Assembly (NCBI RefSeq): GCF_949987535.1
Contig: NC_080069.1
Location: 49,149,391-49,213,390, forward strand
Length of the DNA stretch: 64,000 nucleotides
Direction: 5' to 3'
Origin: Balaenoptera acutorostrata
Lineage: Eukaryota; Chordata; Mammalia; Artiodactyla; Balaenopteridae
The notes below the pieces were generated by a model that was not told the origin of the DNA, made no database searches, and worked only from the letters and a program-made list of their open reading frames with translations. Of the stretch, positions 35,532-45,481 are shown one piece after another; positions within the stretch are counted from its first letter, which is position 1, and each line of letters begins with the position of its first letter. Both the position numbers and the translations under genes were made by a program.

Positions 35532-35959
35532 TTACTGACCTGGGTTCTTGAACTCTTTAATCAATAGAAATTGATAAAAGGCCAAATGAGGAATTCAGGC
35601 AAGGCTTTATTGGGACTCATGCTGCAGCAGGAGGGAGTGAAAACAAGTAACAGGTTCCCTTGCTCACTCCCTGAGCTGGGGTGAGGGGGGTGCGGATCAA
35701 TGGGTAAGACTGGAGGGGTGGCTTAGTGGTCTGCTCACCGCCCTGGGGGTGCTGTGTGCAGGGATCATGCGTGGTACCCGGCTTTTGCTCCTGGCACCTC
35801 AGAAGTGGCAGTTGGGTCTTGGCCTTTTTGTATCTTGTTCATAATTTGGCCCAACTGTGCATGCGTGCAGTTATTTCTATGCCCTTACAGTTTCCTTGTA
35901 TTCTGTTGCTCGAGGGGACATTTGTCCAGGTGCAAGCACTGCAGTAAAGGGTCCCATGA
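35532..35959 (-). mobile_element. Solo-LTR-like endogenous retrovirus remnant
   Basis: This block breaks the surrounding L2. It may start with TGTTACTGACC and contains 'caggcaaggctttattggga', whose reverse has the AATAAA poly(A) signal (35606-35611), as expected for the R region of an antisense LTR. No internal retroviral genes are present. The exact ends and TSD are not clear. Confidence 0.5.
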
Positions 35960-36114
35960 GACTTCCCTGGTGGTCCTGTGGTTAAGACTCCACGCTTCCC
36001 AATGCAAGAGGCCTGGGTTCGATCCCCGGTCAGAAAACTAGGTCTCGCATGTGACAAAGAAGATCCCTCGTGCCGTAACTAAGACCCGGCGCAGCCAAAT
36101 AAATAAATAAATAT
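35960..36114 (+). mobile_element. Short CHR-type SINE (CHR-1-like)
   Basis: GACTTCCCTGGTGGTCCTGT head, 'gggttcgatccccggtc' box B, 'cgtgccgtaactaagacccg' and an AAATAAATAAAT tail. The 3' half is longer than in the copy at 6035. No TSD was found, which suggests that a later change removed one flank. Confidence 0.85.
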
Positions 36115-36577
36115 TTAGAGAATAATAAAGACTAAGTTCTCACTCTCCTCGAGCTTATAGCTGAGTGGAAGAGAGAGGCACACTGTAATCACATTTGTAA
36201 TATGTTAGCTGGTGATCAGTGCTGTGAAGAAAAGTAACTAGAGAGTGACAGAATGCTGCTTTATAATGGCAGAAGGGCCACTCCGAGAAAGGGATATTGG
36301 AACGACATCTGAAAGGCATGAGAGACAGAGTCCTTGGACATTGGGGAAAGCACGCTCCAAGCAGGGGGAAGAGCAAGTGCCCAGGCCCTGAGGTGGGACC
36401 ATGCTTGGAAAGTTCGAGGAACAGCAAGAAGGTGTGGCTAGAGTGAGGACATGGGGAGAGTTGAAGGAAGTCAGATTATCTAAGGCCTCAGTAAGGTTTT
36501 CGAAGTTTATTCTAAGGGCGATGGGGAGTCAGTGAAGGGTTTTAAGCAGAGATGTGAAGTAACCTCCCTTGATTTTT

Positions 36578-36875
36578 TTTTTAAGTATTTGTTTTTATTT
36601 ATTTCTTTATGGCTGTGTTAGGTCTTCGTTTCTGTGCAAGGGCTTTCTCTAGTTGCGGCGAGCGGGGGCCACTCTTCATCGCGGTGCGCGGGCCTCTCAC
36701 TATCGCGGCCTCTCTTGTTGTGGAGCACAGGCTCCAGACGCGCAGGCTCAGCAGCTGTGGCTCACGGGCCTAGTTGCTCCGCGGCATGTGGGATCTTCCC
36801 AGACCAGGGCTTGAACCCGTGTCCTCTGCATTGGCAGGCAGATTCTCAACCACTGCGCCACCAGGGAAGCCCAAT
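36578..36875 (-). mobile_element. CHR-2 SINE, short-body subtype B
   Basis: Antisense subtype B copy with a perfect 14-bp TSD, CTCCCTTGATTTTT, at 36564-36577 and 36876-36889. It sits in the L2 copy. Its tail in the sense direction reads TTTATTT-free TAAA repeats, then ACAAATACTT before the A-run. Confidence 0.95.
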
Positions 36876-36930
36876 CTCCCTTGATTTTTAAAAGAACCAC
36901 TCCAGCTGCTGCGTGGGGAACAAGCATATT

Positions 36931-38875
36931 TTGAGAGGAGCAGTGGGTGTGAGCAAAGAGATTGGCGTGATTTCTGCCGCTCTCAACTAGCGCTTTGACG
37001 GCAATCTCAACTCCTCACCTGTAAAATGGAGCTGAGAATACCTCTAGTTCCTGTGAGGGGAAGATGGGTGCAAGGTTACCCCTCGTGTACGGTAAAGGCC
37101 TCCCATAATAGATGAGATTATTATTGTCGTCAAGCTCTGGGTCGGTGATGTATGGTGTTGACCTTCCTATTTTCTCTCCCCAAAGGGTCTGTGTAAGGAT
37201 CACAGGAGATCATATATGTGAAGTGGCTGGCTGGAGCTCAGTACACATGGCTCCCTTCACCATCTCTTTAATAGTCAAGAGAGTCCAAAGTACTGGCTTC
37301 TTCCTTCTCCCTGGGGACTCTGAGCAGGAGTTCAGAGGCTTAGAGGGTGTTTTGTAAATTCCCGGGGAAAAGATCTCTTGGTTCCTGGAGCCTGGGGTAG
37401 AAGGCTTTGAGCAGAGGAGCTGCAGTCAGATCACTCAAACCTAACTTTATCATTTCATTTCAAAGAGGGTCTCTCTGTCTCTCTCCCTCCCTCCCTCCAA
37501 CCTCCACCCACCCCTCCTTCCCTGCTTCACTCCTTCATTTCCTGCTTTTGTGTTTCAAAAGTAATATGTCCTGGTACTAATAATTTAACCAATGCCAGTG
37601 TCTGAAGTCCCAATAAAATTAAGCTTCTTTCTTTCTCTCCAGCCCACCCCAATCCCAAACTCCAGATGTAACTAAAGATAACTAGAGATAATTTAGTGTA
37701 TATCTTTCTTCAGTTTTCCCTTGCCTATTCAGTCATAAACGCATTTACAGATTTATGGTGGTGCTTGTCTTTTGTTTTGTTTTGCAAAAATAAAGAAAAA
37801 ATACTCCATGGGTTTCACAAACCCCACCAAATTATATTTAAAGTGTTTAAGAATGCATTTTCTAGGTAGAATATCTATAGCTTTATCAGATTGTCAAAGA
37901 AGTCTAGTAACCTACCCCAACCCCAAGTTTTCAGCATCAGTCATTTAAACTTCCTAAAATCCCCAAACATGGAGATTAGACCAAATGTTCTCTGAGGTCC
38001 CTCTATTATTGCCATTTCACCAAATTTGCTTGTATTCAAGTCCAAGAAAAGCTTTTTTCTCTGATATGCCACTTACTGTATTTCTCTTATTAACTGATTC
38101 TTAAGCATACCTAGAATAAGTCTTGAGGTCCTTCAAGATCATGAAGGGAAATCTCAATGCTTAATAAAAATCCTTGATTTTTTTTCTGTGAGTACAGTTT
38201 ATTAAATTGAATTATTCAGAATCCAATAATATTTGTATATGCTACATAATAGTTTTATCTATCAGGATAGTGTATTAACACAAAATACATTTTTGTCATA
38301 TAATTAGAGGATAAAAACATATTGCAAGTCCAAATATCAACCAAGTTTAAATATAGATAACTCAGTGGTGACAGCATATGAAAAGTAAATCTGATCCTAT
38401 ATTTGCATCATTAGTTAGCTAAATAAATAAGTGCATAAAACGGAAGATTAAAATCTATATGAGTGATAGAATCCACTCATCTTGCGATTTAGAACCAGAT
38501 GTGATGAAATTGTATTTTTCTCAGCAAGGCAGCACTTCAGCAAAGCAGACACACATCTGTTTGGTTTTCCCCAGAGGATGCAGTGGTTTTCAGATCTAAA
38601 GCCAAATCCATTTGAATCAGCCAGGACCTTTTCCATCGGAAAGTGAAAAATGAGGCTCTTTCTTACACAGTTAGCTGATGGTACTCTTCTGGCATGTTGG
38701 GTCAATTATTGCAAACTTTAGACTGACATAAAATGTATGTGCCCACCTCATTTATTTTTTCATGATCCCGTCCAAAGATGGTCATATATAAATATATATT
38801 TATCAATGGGTTAGAACACTTTTCGAGTAAGAAGTCATAGTTGGGAAAATTCAGAGACTACAGAACCCAGTTCTA
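36931..38875. other. Intron, AT-rich, unique-looking
   Basis: A pyrimidine run (ctctctccctccctccctcc) lies near 37477-37497. Otherwise no repeat or exon is recognised. The frame at 38448-38705 (-) has no known domain. Confidence 0.45.
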
Positions 38876-39010
38876 ATTTTTAAAATTTTATTTTCTAATT
38901 TGAAATTACTTTAGACTTACAGATAAGTTGCAAAAATAGTACATAGAGTTTCCATATACCATTCACCCAGCTTCTCCTAATGTTGACATATTCATAACCT
39001 TAGAGCAATT
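38876..39010 (-). mobile_element. Old L1 3' end fragment
   Basis: 'ctttagacttacagataagt', 'tgcaaaaatagtacatagag', 'tttccatataccattcaccc' and 'tcctaatgttgacatattca' are typical of the ends of old mammalian L1 families in antisense. Confidence 0.65.
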
Positions 39011-41143
39011 TTCAAACCAAGGAAATTGACATTAATGAAGTCATAATTTTTAATAATTTTTCTGAAAGCAAATGGTAAAATTTCACTTTTTGCCTAGGTT
39101 TGAGAAAAAATTGGTATTTTGTCTTTACAGATTGTACATACACATAAAGCAGTCTTATAAAAATTCCTTCATTCTAAAGGACTTAAAAACCATACTTAGA
39201 GGACTGTTCAGCCAAGCTCTCTTGCAGGTTTTTTTTTTTTTTTTTTTTCCCCTCATTTTGGTTAAGAATTTTGGAGATCTGAACAGCAATTCCTACAAAC
39301 AGCTGCTTGGAAGGCCTACATGCACTTGACTTATTGAGGAGGAAAAAAACTTGTGGCTGGGTCATCTCATGTTTATGTTGCTGATTTAAGTAGTGAGGCA
39401 GCACTTTGAAAAGCACACCATGTGTAACTGGTTCTTTATCACCAAATCCAAGGCCATAGGGAGTATAACCTCAGTAGCAGGAGCCAAGAAAAACTGCCCT
39501 TCGTTCAAGACTGACATTTTAAACCTAATTCCCATGTTAGCTTTGCTGAGGCTGGAGGTGGGTCTTGCCTCATGTGGGGAATCTTCAGGGTCATCCCACT
39601 GCCCAGTCCTAGATGAATGGAGGCCATGAGTGTCGGACTGGGCTCTCAGCAGCTGCAAATATCTGTAACAATGTGGTGTTAAGATGAATGAGCCCCACGG
39701 GTTCCCAGCTGCTTGCATCCACCAAGACCTTGTAGCTTTAGACAGATGTTTCTGCCCTGAGCACTGGGAAATAAATGTACAGTTTCTCTGCCTGTTGCCA
39801 GGGATGATGGTTATTCCCAGTCATGCTCTGAGGTCCTCTGAAGCCATTAAATGGTACCTGTAGATGTTGGCCTCTGTCGACAAGCGTAAGCCAACATTTG
39901 ATGCTTTGAAAAGCAAGGCCTTCCCTTGGGAAGCAGCAGTGAGAAAGATCATATGTATTTCTCCATCAGAACCCAGCCCAGATTTATAGAGCAAGGCAGG
40001 GTGCAGAGATGTCACAGGATACTTTGTGGCTCCCAAGCTAAATGAAAGCTTGACTCTAGCCAACACATATGTCAGTTTTAAAAATACATCTCAGGTTCCA
40101 GCATTGGCCTTCTGTTCATTGAGACACCTCAAAGAAACCAAAGCTCTTTGGAAGACTGTTCTAAAATAGCCTCAGCAACTTGCAAAAGTTTGGTTTTATT
40201 AGGGGGCTCCCCTCTCCTTCCTTTGCCAAACCTGCTTCTCCTGCAGGGTTCTCCAGCTCACAGTTCGGCCAAGATCTTCTCCCCAGTTGCTCAGAAACCT
40301 AGACAAATCCTTGATGCCTCCCTCTCCCTTGCCCCCACTTTGAATCTATCCTTTAATCCTACTGCTTGTACCTTCCGATGTGTGTCGGGTTTCTTTCTCT
40401 CTCTTTATTGCCATTTCTGTAATCATCTCTCAACCAGAATACTACAGTGCCCTCCAATATTAAGTCTCCCAACTTCACTCTTGCCCCCTCTCCAATCCAT
40501 TCCCTTCAAAATAGCCAAGAGTAAGTTTTTTAAAACAAACCAAAGCCAGGTACATAACTGGTTCTCTAGTGGGTATAACTCATGCTGTAACCCAAATGTG
40601 ACTTTATTCTTTTTCACCCTTCAAAAAAATATATTCAGTATGATGGTCCTTCCATGGTTCCTGGATAAAATTCTTACAGGCCGTGGCTTTTCTAGTCTCT
40701 CTCAGATGATAAGAATCTTACATCAGTTTAGATCACACACAGAAAAGTCCCAATTCAGTAATGAGAATGAGTCCAGTCCAAGGTAATCATAACATTCAAA
40801 GATAAGACTTCTGCCCTAGCTTTGCCCCCACCTCTCTGCTGTGCTAAGATAATTACAATTGAGCTGTTTGCCTCAGGGGAGTGGATCAATAGAAATAAGG
40901 CAGGATTCCACTCCTGTTCCAGCATTTCCTTCTTCTCCCACTACTAACTGCTATTTGGGACCCTGCCAGGGTCAAAGCACAGGAAGGGAACAGGAGACAG
41001 AAGATAGGAATGTTATAACTTAGTTAAAAGGCCAATAGGCTCTTGCTATTTGGCCCCACAAATGGATAAAGCTAACTCTTCAGAGTGACCCTTTCAAAGG
41101 AGAAACCATCTGAATGGATGGTCCATCTTGGTCCACTCATGGT
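39011..41143. other. Intron with a sense L2 piece
   Basis: A 20-base T-run lies at 39230-39249. The L2 at 40200-40620 is listed separately. No gene recognised; frames at 39386-39718 and 39393-39629 overlap on opposite strands. Confidence 0.45.
40200..40620 (+). mobile_element. LINE-2 fragment
   Basis: 'gtaatcatctctcaaccaga', 'atactacagtgccctccaat', 'cttcactcttgccccctctc' and 'caatccattcccttcaaaat' follow the sense L2 3' coding region. The 212-codon frame at 40148-40786, the third longest in the window, lies largely in this fragment and is not a gene. Confidence 0.75.
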
Positions 41144-41889
41144 TGTCGACCGAAAGGAAAACACACAGTATAAGAGTTGTGAGTTTCAGTTTTATTCAGA
41201 GTCCTTGCTGAGGACTATAGCCCAGGAAACAGCCTTTCAGTAGCTTCTGAGAGAATTGCTCCGAAGACGTAGGATGAGAAGCTAGTATATATATGATTTT
41301 TGGCCACAGAATACTTGCAGTCAAGCACACATTTCAATAAAAGATTACTGCTAGTCACAAGGAACAGATATCTCAATTAATGATTTTAGTCCTTTTCTAT
41401 GTATGGGAAGATGTAAGGATCTGGGTTCATTAAAATTCTTCCTGGGACTTCCCTGGTGGCACAGTGGTTAAGAATCTGCCTGCCCGAAAATCTCCCAGAG
41501 ATCTCCATCTCAACTCCAAGACCCAGCTGCACTCAATGACCAGCAAGCTACTGGGCTGGACACCCTATGCCAAACAACTAGCAAGACAGGAACACAACCC
41601 CACCCATTAGCAGAGAGGCTGCCTAAAATCATAATAAGGCCACAGACACCCCAAAACACACCACCAGATGCAGACCTGCCCACCAGAAAGGCAAGATCCA
41701 GCCTCATCCATCAGAACACAGGCACTAGTCCCCTCCACCAGGAAGCCTACACAATCCACTGAATCAACCTTAGTCACTGAGGGCAGACACCACAAACAAT
41801 AGGAACTACGACCTGCAGCCTGCGAAAAGGAGATGCCAAACACAGTAAGTTAAGCAAACTGAGAAGACAGAGAAACACACAGCAGTTGA

Positions 41890-42750
41890 AAGAGCAAGGT
41901 AAAAACCCACCAGACCTAACAAATGAAGAGTAAATAGGCAGTCTACCTGAAAAAGAATTCAGAGTAATGTTAGTAAAGATGATCCAAAATCTTGGAAATA
42001 GAAAGAAGAAATTACAAGAAACATTTAACAAGGACCTAGAAGAACTAAAGAGCAAACAAACAATGATGAACAACACAATAAATGAAATTTAAAATTCTCT
42101 AAAAGGGATCAATAGCAGAATAACTGAGGCAGAAGAATGGATAAGTGACCTGGAAGATAAAATGGTGGAAATAACTATTGCAGAGCAGAATAAAGAAAAA
42201 AGAATGAAAAGAATTGAGGACAGTCTCAGAGACCTCTGGGACAACATTAAATGCACCAACACTCGAATTATAGGGGTCCCAGAAGAAGAAGAGAAAAAGA
42301 AAGGGACTGAGAAAATACTTGAAGAGATTATAGTTGAAAACTTCCCTAATATGGGAAAGGAAATAGATAATCAAGTCCAGGAAGCACAGAGTCCCATACA
42401 GGATAAATCCAAGGAGAAACACTCCAAGACACATATTAATCAAACTATCAAAAATTAAATACAAAGAAAATATATTAAAAGCAGCAAGGGAAAAACAACA
42501 AATAACACACAAGGGAATCCCCATAAGGTTAACAGCTGATCTTTCAGCAGAAACTCTGCAAGCCAGAAGGGAGTGGCAAGACATATTTAAAGTGATGAAA
42601 GGGAAAAACGTACAACCAAGATTACTCTACGCAGCAAGGATCTCATTCATCTTTGATGGAGAAATTAAAACCTTTACAGACAAGCAAAAGCTAAGAGAAT
42701 TCAGCACCACCAAACCAGCTTTACAACAAATGCTAAAGGAACTTCTCTAG
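41890..42750 (+). pseudogene. L1 ORF1 remnant (RNA-binding protein)
   Basis: ORF1p is the nucleic-acid-binding chaperone of L1. Recognisable parts are the coiled coil (EEWISDLEDKMVEI region, about 42130-42180), the RNA-recognition core with RIIGVPEEEE (42262-42300) and the C-terminal domain ending in LQQMLKELL with a stop at 42748-42750. In-frame stops occur near 41930 and 42088, and a frame change near 42450 separates the middle from the C-terminal domain. Confidence 0.9.
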
Positions 42751-43555
42751 GCAGGAAACACAAGAGAAGGAAAAGACCTACAATAACAAACCCAAAACAA
42801 TTAAGAAAATGGGAATAGGAACATACATATCGATAATTACCTTAAATGTAAATGGATTAAACGCTACCACCAAAAGACATAGACTGGCTGAATGGATACA
42901 AAAACAAGACCTGTATATATGCTATCTACAAGAGACCCACTTCAGACCTAGGGACACATACAGACTGAAAGTGAGGGGATGGAAAAAGATATTCCATGCA
43001 AATGGAAATCAAAAGAAAGCTGGACTAGCAATTCTCATATCAGACAAAAGACTTTAAAACAAAGACTATTACAAGAGACAAAGAAGGACGCTACATAATG
43101 ATCAAAGGATCAATCCAAGAATAAGATATAACAATTGTAAATATTTATGCACCCAACATAGGAGCACCTCCATACATAAGGCAACTGATAACAGCCATAA
43201 AAGGGGAAATCGACAGTAACACCACCATAGTAGGGGACTTTAACACCCCACTTTCACCAATGGACAGATCATCCAAAATGAAAATAAATAGGAAACACTA
43301 GCTTTAAATGATACATTAAACAAGATGGACTTAATTGATATTTATAGGACATTCCATCCAAAAATAACAGAATACACTTTCTTCTCAAATGCTCATGGAG
43401 CATTCTCCAGGATAGATCATATCTTGGGTCACAAATCAAGCCTTGGTAAATTTAAGAAAATTGAAATCGTATCAAGTATCTTTTCTGACCGCAACGCTAT
43501 GAGACTACATATGAATTACAGGAAAAAGTCTGTAAAAAATACAAACACATGGAGG

Positions 43556-43649
43556 CTAAACAATACACTACTTAATAACCAAGGGATCACTGAAGAATCA
43601 AACTAAACAATACACTACTTAATAACCAAGGGATCACTGAAGAATCAAA
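43556..43649 (+). repeat. Exact 47-bp tandem duplication in L1 ORF2
   Basis: 43556-43602 and 43603-43649 are identical over all 47 bases, starting CTAAACAATACACTAC. The length is not a multiple of three, so it shifts the ORF2 frame. Confidence 0.98.
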
Positions 43650-45122
43650 GAGGAAATCAAAAAATACCTAGAAACAAATGACAATGAAAACACGACGACC
43701 CAAAACCTATGGGATGCAGCAAAAACAGTTCTAAGAGGGAAGTTTATAGCAATACAATCCTACCTTAAGAAACAAGAAACATCTCAAATGAACAACCTAA
43801 CCTTACACCTAAAGCAATTAGAGAAAGAAAAACAAAGAAACCCCAAAGTTAGCAGAAGGAAAGAAATCATAAAGATCAGATCAGAAATAAATGAAAAAGA
43901 AATGAATGAAACGATAGCAAAGATCAATAAAACTAAAAGCTGGTTCTTTGAGAAGATAAACAAAATTGATACACCATTTGCCAGACTCATCAAGAAAAAA
44001 AGGGAGAAGACTCAAATCAATAAAATTAGAAATGAAAAAGGAGAAGTAACCACTGACACTGCAGAAATACAAAGGATCATGAGAGATTACTACAAGCAAC
44101 TATATGCCAATAAAGTGGACAACCTGGAAGAAATGGACAACTTCTTAGAAATGCACAACCTTCTGAGACTGAACCAGGAAGAAACAGCAAATATAAACAG
44201 ACCAATCACAAGCACTGAAATTGAGACTGTGATTAAAAATCTTCCAACAAACAAAAGCCCAGGACCAGATGGCTTCACAGGCGAATTCTATCAAACATTT
44301 AGAGAAGCGCTAACATGTATCCTTCTCAAACTCTTCCAAAGTATAGCAGAGGGAGGAACACTCCCAAACTCATTCTATGAGGCCACCATCACCCTGATAC
44401 CAAAACCAGACAAAGATGTCACAAAGAAAGAAAACTACTGGCCAATATCACTGATGAACATAGATGCAAAAATCCTCAACCAAATACTAGCAAACAGAAT
44501 CCAACAGCACATTAAAAGGATCATACACCATGATCAAGTGGGGTTTATCCCAGGAATGCAAGGATTCTTCAATATATGCAAATCAATCAATGTGATACAC
44601 CATATTAACAAACTGAAGGAGAAAAACCATATGATGATCTCAATAGATGCCGAGAAAGTTTTGACAAAATTCAACACCCATTTATGATAAAAAAACCCTC
44701 CAGAAAGTAGGCATAGAGGGAACTTACCTCAACATAATAAAGGCCATATATGACAAACCCACAGCCAACATCGTCCTCAATGCTGAAAACCTGAAACCAT
44801 TTCCACTAAGATCAGGAACAAGACAAGGTTGCCCGCTCTCACCACTGTTATTCAATATAGTTTTGGAAGTTTTAGCCACAGCAATCAGAGAAGAAAAAGA
44901 ATTAAAAGGAATCCAAATTGGAAAAGAAGAAGTAAAGCTGTCATTGTTTGCAGATGACATGATACTATACATAGAGAATCCTAAAGATGCTACCAGAAAA
45001 CTCCTAGAGCTAATCAATGAATTTGGTAAAGTAGCAGGATACAAAATTAATGCACAGAAATCTCTTGCATTCCTATACACTAATGATGAAAAATCTGAAA
45101 GTGAAATTAAGAAAACACTCCC

Positions 45123-45481
45123 GGGCTTCCCTGATGGCACAGTGGTTAAGAATCCGCCTGCCAATGCAGGAGACACGGGTTCGAGCCCTGGTCCGGGAAG
45201 ATCCCACATGCCGCGAAGCAACTAAGCCCGTGTGCCACAACTACTGAGCCTGTACTCTAGAGCCCACGAGCCACAACTACTGAAGCCTACGTGCCTAGAG
45301 CACGTGTTCCACAACAAAAGAAGCCACCACAATGAGAAGCCTGCGCACCACAATGAAGATTAGCCCCCGCTCACCACAACTAGAGAAAGCCCGCGCGCAG
45401 CAAGGAAGACCCGACGCAGCCAATACATACATACATATATACATAAATAAATAAAATTTATTAATTAAAAAAAAAGAAAAA
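45123..45481 (+). mobile_element. CHR-2 SINE, long type, inside L1 ORF2
   Basis: Sense copy with 'gggcttccctgatggcacag' head, 'gggttcgagccctgg' box B and a tail of CATA and TAAA repeats followed by A-runs. The TSD AAGAAAACACTCCC (45109-45122) and AAGGAAACACTCCC (45482-45495) has one mismatch. The L1 reading continues on both sides, so this is the youngest layer of the nest. Confidence 0.95.

Larger units (their letters stand above)
35430..36930 (-). mobile_element. LINE-2, long antisense copy with later insertions
   Basis: The end 'tcattcagtcactcagcaga' and 'ccaggcacttttttgacttt' is at 35450-35530; it continues at 36120 with 'gttctcactctcctcgagct', 'gcaagtgcccaggccctgag' near 36375 and 'atggggagtcagtgaagggt' near 36520, and ends past the SINE with 'aaaagaaccactccagctgc'. 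An LTR-like block, a short CHR SINE and a subtype B SINE interrupt it. Confidence 0.75.

Noticed and set aside
40148..40786. 212-codon frame on the plus strand
   Set aside because: It lies mostly in a sense L2 fragment, has no matching splice pattern and reads unlike L2 protein without frame changes.
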